64,000 nucleotides of DNA from Cryptomeria japonica (GCF_030272615.1 NC_081415.1:506679373-506743372); one strand, 5' to 3'. Shown: positions 1 through 13,001, numbered from the stretch's first letter. The notes: generated by a model not told the origin, from the letters alone. Made by a program: numbers and translations.

Positions 1-391
1 TTCTTCAGAAAGAAGGCATTAGTATCAATGCCGAACATAGTCCACCTGGTCCTTTGGGTTAAGTTATAGACTAGTATAGTATTTATAGATAGTTACAGGG
101 TTATAACTAAAAACAGTTAATACTTGTTTACATGGGGTGCGGTATTCTTAGTAAAGGAAGGAAATGACTGTTTTGTTCGCTCCTTCCAATTTTGATAGGA
201 TTTACGGTTCCGTTAATTAGTCTTAGCATAAGTTTGGGCCCTGTTTGCTTTGATTTTTTGTAAAATCTTGTGACCCATAGATTATATGTGGATAGATATA
301 TAAGAAGACATATTACTTCTAACATGGTATGCTCTGTCAATGATTTTGATATGGATTGTGGGTATATTAGGTAAAAGAAGTGGAAATGGCT

Positions 392-925
392 TAGGCATAT
401 AAATGTATGCAGATATATAGAAGGATGAATATATGTATATGCATAGGTAATTGCTCGTTTGTCATTCTGTCTTTTCATATAGATATGTAGATGTATATGC
501 AGATATTTATGGCAAGTTTGACATAGATGAATGTATAAATGCATATACATATATATATGCATGATGTCTTTATCTAAAGTATGGCATTAAGAAATTGGCT
601 ATGGCAAAATATGCATACACAGATATATATGTGGGATAGAAAGGCATATAAACGTAAGCAGGATGTATACTTGTATATACATAGGTAATTGCTCTATGGT
701 CATTTCGGTGTTATCATATATATATATTTAGATGCATATGCAGAAATATATGACAGGTTTGTAATATATATATATATGTATGTATAAATGCATATGCATA
801 TACATATATATATGCTTGATGTTCTATCTAAATTGGATATGGCAGAATATGCATAAACAGATATATATGTTTCAGTTCTTATCTATAAGTATGGCAAAAA
901 TGAATTTGGTTATGAAAGAAGCAGT
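392..925. repeat. Decayed tandem duplication, period about 250 bp
   Basis: Two diverged copies lie head to tail, about 392-640 and 641-893, with a short third start after that. Each copy runs through the same order of landmarks: a GGCATATAAA start, ATAGGTAATTGCTC, GCATATACATATATATATGC, then ATGGCA.AATATGCAT.CACAG. Both are rich in TATATA/TGCATA steps. No coding potential is seen on either strand. Positions 1-391 are AT-rich DNA in which I see nothing. Confidence 0.7.
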
Positions 926-1356
926 AGCTTTGAGAATGTTATGTTGGTACTAACCCCCTCCTCACAGCTGGCTGAATTGTAGCCTGGCTAATCTCTTAAT
1001 TTGACACCTACTTGACTAAAGGGGTCTCAAGCTAAGGGATAGCGAGGCTATAATCCCCCTATAGAGGGTGGTAGGTCATAGATATTTGTTGAATGATTTT
1101 GAAATTATATATGTATACATTGCTACTAATTGTTTGGTGGAGATATATGCATTAAGATTTTTACAGGTTCGAGGGAGAGGATGGAAAGATAAGGCCCTTA
1201 GCACTAAAGATCTCGCCAAGACAGACTGGACTGAGCCTCCAAGGAAAGATTGGCAAAGAAACTTTGTATAGAAACTTTGTGAGAATTGATATGTATATAA
1301 AAGTCAGTCTGTAGCCTCAATAGAGGAATTGTAAATAGTACAGATTCTTTGTATTA
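926..1356. other. Non-coding stretch, nothing recognised
   Basis: Mixed-composition DNA. A short open frame (1068-1271) has no recognisable motif and is not called. It may be the diverged upstream part of the LINE tail at 1357-1490, because 5'-truncated LINE copies vary in length, but no TSD was found to fix the left border. Confidence 0.4.
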
Positions 1357-1490
1357 TCTGATCCTGTAAGGGATCTGGGCTAGACCGGAGGTTTTCTTAT
1401 CTCCATTCTTTCCTACCGGTGCCCACACCGAATGGAGATGTAATATTTATTATAATAAAAATAAATTTGGCCTCGGCCTTTTATCGATCA
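1357..1490 (+). mobile_element. LINE 3' tail, 5'-truncated
   Basis: About 130 bp that match, in the opposite orientation, the insertion at 28616-28918. Shared landmarks in order are GGGATCTGGGCTAGACCGGA, a hairpin at 1401-1437, GGCCTCGGCCTTTTATCGAT and a terminal A run. The same end signature (GATCAAAAAA or close) ends LINE-A at 13876-13886, which supports a LINE 3' end. No TSD was found. Downstream, 1491-1695 is very AT-rich and holds nothing else that I can see. Confidence 0.7.
1401..1437 (+). other. Stem-loop in LINE 3' tail
   Basis: CTCCATT pairs with AATGGAG (7 bp). A 9-nt bulge follows on the 5' side only, then CGGTG pairs with CACCG around a CCCA loop. The same structure is present base for base at 28690-28726 on the other strand. 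It sits about 50 bp from the 3' end, where some LINE reverse transcriptases are known to bind a template hairpin. That role is inferred here. Confidence 0.6.
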
Positions 1491-1784
1491 AAAAAATATT
1501 TACATTAGATTGTGGATTGTGATTCAATTCATAAAGATGGTAATTTACATATTATAATAAAATAATTTTATAAATTTTCTAATGAATATTTTCAAAATAA
1601 TTTTTAAATCAATTAAAAAAAATTAAAGTTTAAATTCTTTAATAATTATTTTTTTATTTTTTAATAATATTTTTTAAAACTTATAATATTATTAAATATA
1701 ACATTTGGTTGATATCTTAAAAGAAACGGCAGAGAGGAGGGAGCTAGGGTTTCACATAAACCAGGGCCTTCATGGACCTGACAA

Positions 1785-3052
1785 ATGGCAGAGATTGTGG
1801 CCTTTCAACCGGAGAAATGGTGCTCATACTCATATTTTCACGTGGTGGTCACCACAGTAAGCATGGAAGGCTCCGAAATTTTTTAATAGAGGCAATCGTA
1901 ATAATAGTAATGAGAATCCTCCTTGGCAGGGTTTTAACTCATGAAATAGATGGGGGTACGTTGATCTGCAGACAAACAAGCCAATGGACTTAAGAAAAAC
2001 AAAGCAGAAATTTTGGAGGCCTGAATCGCAAGGTGTCGCTCAACCAACTGAAAAGATAAACCCTACACCTGAACATACAATGGTTATTTCTTTATTAGTT
2101 AATGGCCAAGCCTATAATGATATGGTTAGTCAGTTTAAGGAAAAGGCCTTCTTTATGAAATGGGGTGGTGCTTGGCTGGCTTTTTTGAAGAGTTGGGAAC
2201 TGGTGTAATGAGCATTGGGGTGAAGTGTTTATTTTGAAAACCTTACCAAATGGTTTTTATCTTGTCATATGTCCAAGTGCCAAAGAAAAAGAGTGGGTTT
2301 TTAACAACAGTCCTTTCTTAATGGGGGGTAAAGGTTTCTTTATCAAAGACTGGACTCCAAATTTCAATCCAAAAACTGAAGCTATGATAGAGGTGTCGAT
2401 TTGGATATGGTTGTATAACCTACCCCGTGAATATTAGGCTTTGGATACCTTAAAATTGATTGGAAATAATTTAGGGGTTTTTAATAAGGTGAACAAAGCT
2501 ATAGAGAGCAAAGACTTTAGTATGTATGCTTGTATTTGTATCCTATGGCAGGCGGTGCATCCACTTCCCAAAAAAGTGGAACTTGAAATAGGGGAAGGAG
2601 TCTGCAAACAATCGATTGAAGTTGGGGAAACAATGGAAATGTGTTCCTTTTGTAAAGGGTTTGGACATCCAGTAGGAGAATGCACTCGTCTGGAAAAAGG
2701 CAAAGGTTTAGAGCAAAATACATTAACAGATATAATGTTAGAAAAAGAAAGTGCATTTTAGGCTGAAGATACCGACTTCCTAGAGTCTATGTTGAATAGG
2801 TGGGATTGTCCAGATGGGGAAGCTCTTGGTGCAAGAACCTTTGGAGGATGCAATAGTTTGGGGTCTGAGAGTAAGGATTTTGGTGCTCTCATGGAAGTTG
2901 AATTTAATGAGGGAAATGGAAGGGGATCTACTCTCCCTGATGGATTTGGTCTTTCGAGTTACCCTTTGATTGGAAAGGAATCGCACAGAGGGAGAGTTGT
3001 TTGGCAAGGTGAGGGCGGTCTCTCTTTGAATGCGGACACCGATTGCGAGTAG
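1785..3052 (+). pseudogene. LINE-A ORF1, nucleic-acid-binding protein, decayed
   Basis: ORF1 proteins of plant L1 elements coat the LINE RNA. The start MAEIVAF at 1785 follows the 5' end of the element closely. An Asn-rich stretch (NRGNRNNSNENPPWQGFN) comes next, in another frame. A DUF4283-like region follows at about 2080-2440, split over two frames, with landmarks LPNGFYLVICPSAKEKEW and the basic/aromatic segment ending WIWLYNLPREY. A CCHC knuckle at 2642-2683 reads CSFCKGFGHPVGEC. Past the stop at 2759-2761 the frame 2789-3052 is a plausible C-terminal remainder. Between 3053 and 3802 the sequence is too decayed to read. Several stops and frameshifts make it non-functional. Confidence 0.7.
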
Positions 3053-3802
3053 ATTATGTCTTTATGTCTCCTCAGGGGATAGGTTTGGAGGAGAAGTCAG
3101 ATTGTGGAATTGAAACTTTAAAATAAGGGTTTGATAGCTTTTTCAAAAAAGGTTGCAAACGAGGAGGATCTTAGTTTCAAAGGAAAACATGTTGGGGAAT
3201 GCTCCCTCAGTCAGATGTTATCTCCTAGAATCGACAAATAAGATATTTGGAATAGTCTAAGGATGGAGAATCTAGTTGAGGAGGTGATAGAGATCTTGAA
3301 CTCTATAAAAAGGCCTCTTGTAGAAAAGGTTCTTCCTGTTTTAACAAATGATGTAGTCAAAGATACCTTCAAAAATCAAGTCATAAAACTAGATAGTTCT
3401 TTAGCATCGGGAATAATGGAGGACTCTTAGATACAGTGTATGGATGAAAATATTGATGATAACAAACATGTATTCAAAGATATCTAGATCTCCCCAATTA
3501 TAAATTTGAATAGTTCCTTTGAGGAGGCCCAAGAAGAGGGTGGCTTCTATGAAGATTTGGATTCAGAGACTCCAACTGATGAAGAGATAATGGCGGTGAT
3601 GATTTGGGTTTTGGTGCGGAAGTTGGTATTGTCGAGAAGAGAACACTAGAGAAATCTATGACAAGATAGGTAAAGGTGAAGGTTGGTGAGAAGAAGAAAA
3701 GAGGACCATTTAATTCGTGCAAGTGAAGCTAGAGATGGTTGGCAATGCAGTCGGGCAAAAAAAACTAAGATCAAGAAAAGGCTATGCCTTTTCCCGGGAA
3801 CA

Positions 3803-6800
3803 ATGAAGGTCCTTTCGTGGAATGTCAAGGGTTGTAATGTCCCTAACAAGATTTGTTTGATCAAAAGGTGCCTTGATCAAACGAGACTAGATGTTGTTTT
3901 TCTACAAGAATTGAAACTCGGCGGGGATGATGTTGATTCCTTTTTTGGTAGCTGGAAGTGTAGCATTGTTGAAGCTATGGGAGCCTCTAGTGGCTTAGGG
4001 ATCTTGTGGAGGGATGATGTTGTTGAGGTTTAGGTAATTAGATCTAAAAGGCCTTGACAATGGGCTAATGGTTTTTCCAAACAATTACTATCGAGTTTTT
4101 ATGTTATGAATGTTTATGGACCGAATAATTTAGTTGACATGAGAGGGGTTTGGAAAGATATCTCAGAGGTTTTGTCTACTGAAGGTGACAATTTTTTTCT
4201 TTTGGGTGGAGACTTCAATGGCATTTTAAGACCTTCAAACAAAAAAGATGGTTCAGGATGGATCAATCTTAAACAGGGAGACTTTACTGACTTTGTGAGT
4301 AGCAATGGTCTACTAGAAATACAATTCAAGAATGGAGAATTTACTTGGACGAATAGGAGGAGTGGTTTTTTGAATGTTGCTGAGAAATTGGATAGATTTT
4401 TCCTAGCTAGGAATTGGGCAGATTTTCAATGGATCTTTCAGGCTGACATCCTCCCTATTATGGGCACTGATCATTATCCTATATGTGTGAGAATTCAGGA
4501 GGAAGATGGACCTGATCAGTGTCCTTTCAAATTTGAAAAAAGTTGCTACATGATGAAGGTCTCGTGGAAAGGATTGTTGATTGGTGGCTAGGGGTACCAC
4601 CACATACTGGGAATAAAGCCTTTATTTTTTTTTTAAGTTGCAATTTGTCAAAGAACAACTAAAAAAATGTTACAAAGAGGTATTTAAGAATGTTTTTACA
4701 GAAAAGTTTCGACTTGAACAAGCATCAGGGGAGTTGCATTTGAAAGTGATTGAAAGGCGTATGCTTGAGGCAAATTTTCCTAAATTAAAAGAGCTCAATA
4801 AGAAATATGCAGAGGTTTTCACTATAGAAGAAATTTATTGGCGACATAAATCAAGGAAGACTTGGCTTAAAGAGCGTGATTATAATACAAATATTTTTTT
4901 CATAATTCAGTTAAAGTTAGGAGGTCCTGTAATAAAAAAATTTCAATCCAAGACAAATATGGAAATGTTCTTAAGGAAAAAGATGAAATATGTACTGAAG
5001 TGGTGCGCTTTTTCTTGGAAACTTTTATGTGTAGTCAAATAGACACTTCCCAGATGGGTGATTTTGGAGGTAATCCCTTTGTGTGTATCGGAGGCCCAAA
5101 ATGCAATGCTTGTAAAGGTTGTTACTTTGGAAGAGGTCAAAGTTTCTCTTTTCAATCTTGGTGGTGATAAGGCGCTTGGGTCAGATGGCTTTCCTACTCT
5201 TTTTTTCCAGAAGTTCTAGGATGTTCTGGTTACAGACCTTTGGGAGGTTGTGGAAGAATCTAGAGCAGGTGGTTTTATTTTGAAATATTTAATTAATACT
5301 TTCATTACACTTATTCCTAAGAAAGATGATTTGCTCTCTTTCAATGACTTCAGACCCATTTCCCTCTGCAATACGATTTATAAGATTATTTTGAAGGCGA
5401 TGGCTAATAGATTGAAGAGTGTTCTAGATGCGGTGATTTTCCCAGAGCAAAGTTGTTTCTCCCTAAATCGATCTATTTATGAGGGTATTATTGTAGCTCG
5501 TGAAGTGATGCATTCTATCCATATGGCCAGAATAGAAAGAATGTTGGTGAAGCTGGATATTAGGAAGGTGTATGACGAGGTTAATAGGGACTTTTTATTA
5601 AAGGTCCTTAGGAAATTTGGGTTTTGTGATGCTTGGGTGAGTTGGGTTGAAAGTTGCATTAAAACCCCTCATTTCTCGATTCTAGTAAATGGAAGCACAC
5701 AAGGTTTATTTGAGTCTGAGAAAGGATTAAGACAAGGAGACCCAATTTCACCCTCTTCGTTCATAATAATGGTTGAGGCACTGGGAAGGTTGATCTCTAA
5801 GAAGCAAAGAGACGGTCTTTGGAAAGGTGTTAAGGTGGTAGATGGCATTGATTCTCTCCCCCACCTTCAGTTTGCGTATGACACACTTTTGCTTGGGGAA
5901 GTATCATGTAGGGAGGCCCGAGTGATGAAGGAAACTTTGGATAAGTATAGTCAAGTTTCTGGATAGTGTATTAATTGGAGAAAATCTGAAATCTTCTTTT
6001 TTAACACCAACTATCAAAAACAAAGGGAGATTTGCTCCATTATGGGAATGAAGATGCGCTCTCTTCTGGGGAAATATTTGGGAATCCCTTTGTTTGGGGG
6101 ATCTAATAAATTTGTAATTTGGAAAGAATTGGTGGATAGTTGTTTGAAGCGTATGGATGGTTGGAAAAGTAAATGGCTGGCCTCGGCTGGTAGAATTCTA
6201 ATGTTAAAATCTATTATCTTTGCAACCTCAATTTTTTCAATGATGTGTCTCAAGTTACCAAAGAAAAGTTATTAAGTTTGTTGGGTGGAGAATGAGAAGA
6301 TTTTTTTGGAATGGTGTGAATGATCGGGATAAGATCCCCTTACTTTGTGGGATAAGGTTTGTATGGCAAAGGATAAAGGTATGATTGGTTTGAGAGATTG
6401 GCATATTATGAATGAGGCCTTGGGTGCAAAACTAGTGTGGAATATTTTTATCTCAACCAAATCAACTATGGGTTCAGATCCTCAAAGCAAAATATTTAGA
6501 TTCCATGGGAGACAATAGGATTCTTACAATATGTAACCCCCCTCTTGGCTTGACAGTATGAAATTTCATTATTTAATGTCGACGGGTTATTACTAATCAT
6601 ATTACATGGCGGATTGGGAACAATCGGATGATGAAGTTTTGGGATAATTCTTGGGAAGGGTATTTGGCTTTAAAAGAGAATGGGGAGCTTCATGATCTTA
6701 GACTCTGGTTTCAACAACATTGGGGTGACGAGGTGAGCGACTATCTGGAATTTCATGGGGATGATTTGGGTTGTGATTGGGGTTATAAATCTCAGCAAAA

Positions 6801-8047
6801 TATCATGATTTTAGATCAACATCGGGCTTGAATGCTGGAAATTTCTCCTGAAGAAAGTTAGTGAGGTCGAATAAGGATGATAAGGTTGTTTGGTGTGGTG
6901 TTGTGGATGGAAAGTATTCAATCAAAATAGGATACCAATTCCTAGATATAGGTGTAAGGGGTGAAGAGTGGTCGGTCAGTTTATGTTGGAGGAAGAAATG
7001 TTTACCAAAAATAGGAACCTTTGCTTGGTTGGCGATAAGGGGGTGGATTTTGAGTGGGGAAAGGAGGAAAAGACTGGGCTTTTGCGGGGCGTTGAAATGT
7101 GTTATGTATAATGAGGCAGAGGAAACAATAGATCATTTGCTCCTCCAATGCAAGGTAGCTACCTCATGTTGGTAGATGATTCTGGGAGCTTTGGGATGGC
7201 AGAGCCCACTTCCGGAATCATTAAAGAAAGTCTTTGAAGGTTGACCTCTAGAATGGAAGAAATTGACTCTCTCTTGCATTTGGAAGGTACGCCCATTCAT
7301 TGTAGTTTGAGAAATTTGGAAAGAGAGAAATGGGAGAATTTTCTTAGAAAAGGAGGAATCGGTTGAGAGATTGAAACTTTGAATTAACCTTTTTTTTTTA
7401 GGAAGTTGTTGGGGCAGCGACCTCTCAATTATTCAACTCAGGTATTCCTTATACTTTAGAGGATAAAAAAGTGCAGGAAAGTTGGATAAGCATTCGTATT
7501 AGGCCCGTTAAGGGGCTTGGATGGGTTAATTTAGCTTTGAAGGAGACTGATGATGTTGTTTGGGAAAAAATGACAAAAGGGTGGTGGAAGATTAACTTTG
7601 ATGGGGCTTCCAAAGGAAACCCGGGGCCATCAAGAGCTGGCTTCATTGTTCGAGATTGGGAAGGTAATATTATGGCCCTAGGTAAAAAGATGTTGGAGGA
7701 AGGGATGAACAATGTGGCAGAATCACTAGTGGATTTGGCAGATATCAGACTTGGTAAGAGGTTGGGTTTTCCAAGAATTCATTTAAAGGGGACTCTCTTA
7801 CTATTATTCAAGCAATTACGAAGGGGAGAATTGATGTCTGACATCTTCAGAATATCATTGTGAATATTGTGGAGGAGTTGACATCTTTTGAAGATTTTCG
7901 TATTAGCCACGTAAGGCGATCTGGCAATGTGGAAGCAGACAAAATGTGGAAGCAGACAAACTCTCAAAATGGGCATTAACCTTTGACTGGGTTGGTGAAT
8001 TGCAGGTTGAAGACTTTAGGAATGTAAGTTTAGAGGGGAATGTTTAA
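3803..8047 (+). pseudogene. LINE-A ORF2, endonuclease-RT-RNase H, decayed
   Basis: ORF2 makes target-primed copies of the element. The start MKVLSWNVKG (3803) is the first motif of the APE-type endonuclease. VYGPN, GGDFNG, FTWTNRR and GTDHYPI follow up to 4591. The reverse transcriptase spans about 5170-5966: SDGFPTLFFQ, FRPISLCNTIYKII, GLRQGDPISPSSF, then FAYDT where the family has F(A/V)DDT, so the first catalytic Asp has become Tyr. Remnants of thumb and zinc-binding regions cover 6042-7175. RNase H runs from 7580 (INFDGASKGNPG) to about 7976, where a 17-bp direct duplication (7927-7943 and 7944-7960) shifts the frame. The likely stop is TAA at 8045. At least six frame breaks are visible. 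Confidence 0.85.
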
Positions 8048-8709
8048 AGGAATGTTTTCAGGTATGTAACATTAATGAAACTGCAAAAAATACTTAACCA
8101 AAATAAATGCAGATTTTTGGAAGGGTGGCAGTGCAATTTTCATATTTAGCATTAATGACAAATTTAGGATTTTGTGGAGGTTGGTTTAATGTGAAATTAA
8201 TTCATTTTTCTTCTCGATGCTTCAATTGAGTTTTTTGTGGAGGAAAAATCTTGAAACAACGAAGTGAAAGGCAGTTTCATTGCAGACATAGGAAAATGGA
8301 AGCAAATTTTACGTTGAGGACAATAAAGCAACTATGCTCGTTTATTGACCCTACGTCAGAAAGTAGGCTTAAAGGAATCTTTCATTACAAGGATGAAAAA
8401 TTGGTGAAGTGTGTTCAATTGATTTTAGGTGAGGGTTTTGGTGATTTAAGGCACAAATATCAAACAAACATGGATGTTTACTCCTTAATAATGGTGTGGG
8501 GCTTGGATTTGGAGGACTCGGTGGACACTGCTAAGGGAGTAATGGAAGCAATTGTGCCTTAAGATTACCTGGAAGGGATAGAATCAATACTTGAATGGGC
8601 AGTCCTTGGAGTCAGGTTTGATGTGCGGGAAGGCATTGAAAATACCAATCATGAAGTCTTTGAGAAGTGTGTTGCCTTTGTACGGTGGTCGGAAGGGACA
8701 TATAAAGCT

Positions 8710-8944
8710 TGTTAGGGTTTCAAGCAGATCCGAAGCAAATATGAACTAACAATTATATACAGATTTAAATACAAAAGATAAAGAAATAAAACAGGACACA
8801 GATAACACAAAGATTTAACGTGGTTCACCCAGAATGGGTTACGTCCACCATACACAACCGTCCAATCTTTCTTATTATCCAGCAAAAATAGTACATCAAC
8901 CTTACAATGCCTTAAGCATCCTAGCCGCTTATAACATATCAACA
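8710..8944 (-). repeat. Copia-1 3' LTR (235 bp, internally deleted)
   Basis: Same ends as the 5' LTR but missing the block from GCGTTTTTAGGG through GTCGCCACAT. The break falls between two ACAT copies in the longer LTR, so deletion across a 4-bp microhomology is likely. A purine tract read on the minus strand (AAGTGGGAGAT, 8945-8955) abuts it. Confidence 0.85.
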
Positions 8945-9041
8945 ATCTCCCACTTGGAGACTGATACTAGACAACACCACTATACTTGCAACATCCACTG
9001 GATAAAATACTTGGACTTGACTGGTATAAATTCCACACTTA

Positions 9042-10752
9042 TCAATCAACAGAAACTGATGAAGAAATCAGCTTCTCATGTGGGACTGTCTTCGTGAACA
9101 TATCAGCAGGATTCTCACTTGTGTGAATCTTCTCAAGCCGTAATTGACCCTCCTCCAAAATAGTCCGGATGAAGTGGTACCTAAGTTGAATGTGCTTTGT
9201 CCTTGAATGAAAAGCAAAGTTCTTTGCAAGATGAATGACACTCTGGCTATCGGTATACAATGGGCGATCCTCCTGTGTCAGACCCAATTCCTCCAGAAAA
9301 CATTGTAACCAAATCATCTCCTTGTTGGCTTCTGTAGCAGCAACATACTTAGCTTCAGTGGTTGAAAGTGCAACAACCTTTTGCAGCCTAGAAATCCAAC
9401 TGACTGCAGTTCCCCCTATAGTAAAAACATACCCTGTAGTACTCCTTCGTGAATCAATATCACCTGCCAGATCAGAGCCAACGAATCCTCTCATAGCAGC
9501 ATTAGATCCTTTGAAACATAAAGCCTTTGTAGTAGTTCCTTTCAAAAACCAAAGAATCTATTTCACAACATTCCAATGTTCTTTACCCGGATTACTCATA
9601 AACCTGCTCACAACTCCCACTGCATGTGCAATATCTGGCCTTGTGCAAACCATTGCATACATCAGACTACCAACAAATGATGAATACAGCATGTTAGACA
9701 TTTTCTTTACCTCTTCCTGTGCCTTTGGGCACATTTCCTTAGTCAATTTGAAATGACTAGCCAAAGGTGTACTAACTGCTTTTGCATCCTGCATGTTAAA
9801 TCTTTTCAACACTTTCTTTATATATTCGCTTTGGGACAAATTCAAGGTTTTATTTTTCCTGTCCCGTGTAATCCTCATACCAAGAATTTGCTTAGTTGCA
9901 CCCAAATCCTTCATAGCAAATGACCTTGCTAATTTATGTTTATGATCATTTATATGTTGCATGTTAGACCCAACAACAAGCATGTCATCAACATAAAGCA
10001 ACAGGATAATGTAACTGTCATTATCCAATCTCTTAAAATATACACAATGATCAAAATGACATCTATGATAATTGTGTTCAGCCACGAAACTATCAAATTT
10101 TAAATACCATTGTCGGGGTGCTTGCTTTAGGCCATACAAACTTTTCTTCAACCTGCACACCAAGTTCTCCTTACCTTTGACCTCATATCCCTGTGGTTGC
10201 AACATGTAAATTTCCTCCTCCAAATCTCCATGGAGAAAAGTTGTTTTGACATCTAATTATTCAAGATGTAAATCATCTGCAGCCACAAGACTAAGTACAG
10301 TTCTAATTGAAGTCATTTTTACAACTGGAGAAAATATTTCATCATAATCTATACCCTTTTTCTGTGTAAAACCTTTTACCACAAGTCTAGCCTTATATCT
10401 TTTCTGACCTCCTTCCTCCTTCTTCAGCCAATAAACCCATTTGTTAGGCAAGGCTCTTTTTTTTGTAGGTAAAGGGTAAGTCCCAAGTCTTATTTTTTAT
10501 TAAGGAGTCCATCTCCTCTTTCATTCCTATCTCCCACTGTTGTTTGGCATCCACCTGCATTGCTTCTTCATATTCTTCTAGTTCACTAGAATCAGTTAAT
10601 AAAATAGAATACAAAGAAGAAGAAAATATTTCAGGGGGTCTACTTGACCTCGTAGAACGTCTAACACTTGCAAGAGTTTGTGGGACAATCTGTTGTTGCT
10701 GAGCATTAGGTACCTGTGGCATTTCTTTTTCAGGAATCTCACCCAACACCAC
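9042..10752 (-). pseudogene. pol: Copia-1 reverse transcriptase and RNase H
   Basis: The linker (VRRSTRSSRPPE) leads into RT: KWVYWLKK, YKARLVVKGFTQKKGIDY, VKMTSIRTVLSLVAADD, a CAA-to-TAA stop at 10254, EEEIYMLQPQGYEV, SLYGLKQAPRQW and the catalytic YVDDM near residue 78 of the second piece. A TAG at about 9546 replaces a Trp codon. RNase H follows with DSDLAGD-like, TTEAKYVA, TDSQS and RTKHIQLRYHF, ending near 9042. The linker at 10470-10752 is out of frame relative to both sides. Confidence 0.9.
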
Positions 10753-10790
10753 ATATCTTGTTTGTCCTATTCGTGCTTATTTTCTTGCAT

Positions 10791-12104
10791 CTATTCTTTA
10801 TACATAACCCTCTCATTGAATATAACATCTCTACTTCTAATTATTTTCTTATTTTCAAAATCCCATAACCGATAGCCATATTCATCTATCCCATATCCAA
10901 TGAAGGTACATTTATGAGATTTAGCATCAAGCTTGGTTCTGTTTTCTTTGTCAATATGGACAAAAGCTTCACAACCAAAGGTTTTTAGAAAAGAATAATT
11001 TACCTTTTTACCAGTCCATGCCTCCTCTAGAATACCACCATCCAAAGGGGTTGAAGGTCCTCTATTTATCAAATAGATAATAGTATGTACAACATCTGCC
11101 CAAAAATATAAGGGCAATCCAGCATGCAATCTCATGGTCCTCGCGCGTTCCATGATAGTCCTATTCATTCTCTCTGACACACCATTTTCCTGTGGAGTTC
11201 TTGGAATTTTCTTCTGCTTTCGAATCTCATTTAAGGAGCAGTAATCTTCAAATGCTTTGCTGCAATACTCACCTCCATTATCCGATCTGAGACACTTCAA
11301 CTTTTTTCCTGTTTCATTCTCAACCAAAGCTTTCCATTTCTTAAAAGTTTCAAAAACATCTGATTTTTGTTTTAGGAAATATACCCATGTTTTTCTGGTT
11401 GAGTCATCAATAAAAATAACATAATAACAAGAGCCACCAAGAGATGATACCTGAGCCGGTCCCCATACATCTGAATGCACAAGCTCTAACTTCTCACTCT
11501 TCTTCTCTTTCCCAACCTTGAGAAATCTGACTCTTTTCTGTTTACCATAAACACAGTTTTCACATAACTCTAAATCAATCTTCTTTAGTCCTGGCAATAG
11601 ATTTTTGGAGTGAAGGATTTTCATCCCTTTCTCACTCATGTGCCCAAGCCTATGGTGCCACATTATCGAATTTGTTCTTGCAACATCTATTGTTGTTGTC
11701 CCTACAGTAACTTTATCTATAGCAGCTAGGGTAGAGTAAGTGTTACCAATACACAGATATAATGTGCCTACCTTCGCACCTTTAGCTACTACTAATGATC
11801 CTTTACTGACCTTCTAGATACTGTCTGGGAAGGTAACTATACAACCTTCACTACCTAGTTGCCCTGCGGAAATTAAATTTCTTCTTAAATTAGGAACATG
11901 TCTTACCTCCTGCAGAAACCAGTCATTTCCATTTTGCAACTTGATCTTTATCTTTCCTTTTCCAACAATTTGACAAGGCTCATCATCACCCAAATATACC
12001 TGTCCAAAATCACCTTGAACATAATCTAGAAAATATTTTCTATGGGGTGTAGCATAAAATGAAGCCCCAGAATCTATTACCCAGGAATCATGAACATTAT
12101 CCAA
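10791..12104 (-). pseudogene. pol: Copia-1 protease and integrase
   Basis: The protease part opens DNVHDSWVIDSGASFYATP with the aspartic motif DSGA. A TAG at 11814, where Copia-2 has Trp, ends it. In the same frame come the pre-integrase HHCC region (HRLGHMSEKG then CENCVYGK) and the integrase core with Asp in SDVWGP, Asp in RSDNGGEY and Glu in PQENGVSERMNRT, so the D,D,E triad is complete. The domain ends DVIFNERVMYKE followed by TAG. That TAG is also present in Copia-2. Confidence 0.9.
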
Positions 12105-12955
12105 ATATAAGATAAAACATCTTGTAAAGTATTACTTGCAATATTAGCTTCCTTACTGTCATTTTCATTTTTGTCTCCTTCTTTGTTTTTTCGAGACCAA
12201 CAGTCTTTCTTTAGATGACCAAGCTTTCCGCAGTACCAACAATCTTTCTTTCCTCTAGATTGAGAGCGTCCTTTCTTTGACTTCCCTCGTGACTTCTCAT
12301 TCCAAGGGCCTTTTCCTCTTTCCTTTGATCTTCCTCTGTTTTCCACATTCAAAACACTACTTGATGATGTTGGAGTCTCACCTGTGCTTTTCCTTCGCAT
12401 TTCCTCGCTTAGGATAACACCAACAATATCATCAAATACCAAAGTATTTTTACCAGAGATAGAGTTACTTACAACCATAACCAAGCTATTCCAGCTTTTT
12501 GGCAAAGAACATAAAATCAAGAGAGCCCTAACCTCTTCTGTAAAGGTAATTTTTACCGAAGACAATTGACTGGTAATTGTATTAAATTCATTTAAGTGCT
12601 CCGCTACAGATCTTCCCTCACTCATTTTAAAATTAAACAAACACTTCATAAGAAATACCTTATTCGAAGCCGAGGGTTTCTCATACAACTTAGCCAATGT
12701 CGCCATCAAATCTATAGTCGTTTTTGCTTCTATTATATTGAATGCTAAAGACAGTGCAAGGCACGATAGAATGGATCTCAGTGCCTTTCTATCTAAAATG
12801 TCCCACCCTTCATCTGACATTGTGGTTGCTTTCTTTGCCTTTCCTTCCAACAACCGCCACAAATCCTTTTGATATAGGTAATCCTCCATCTGCATTTTCC
12901 ATAACAGATAATTCTGGCTGTTAAACTTTTTGACCTTGAATTTGGAATCCTCCAT
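12077..12955 (-). pseudogene. gag: Copia-1 gag
   Basis: Capsid/nucleocapsid protein. It begins MEDSKFKVKKFNSQNYLLWK, the UBN2-type copia gag start. LYEKPSASNKVFLMKCLF and the MSEGRSVAEHLNEFN segment follow, then an Arg/Lys/Ser-rich linker and a CCHC knuckle CWYCGKLGHLKKDC near residue 240. In Copia-2 the frame continues into protease. Here a 1-bp deletion near 12113 (AAAACATC against AAAGCATC in Copia-2) moves gag out of frame, so it ends at 12077. Upstream ATG at 12964 is alternative. Confidence 0.9.
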
Positions 12956-13001
12956 TGCTCCCACTCAAATTTGAAAGTCCTTCCAATTTACAGAAAACCT
13001 C

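Noticed and set aside
128-562. 144-aa minus-strand frame
   Set aside because: Tyr/His/Ile-rich translation of TATATA/CATATA repeats.
9235-9756. 173-aa plus-strand frame (and the similar one at 52583-53017)
   Set aside because: Antisense of the copia RT/RNase H region, present in both Copia-1 and Copia-2 only because they are homologous.
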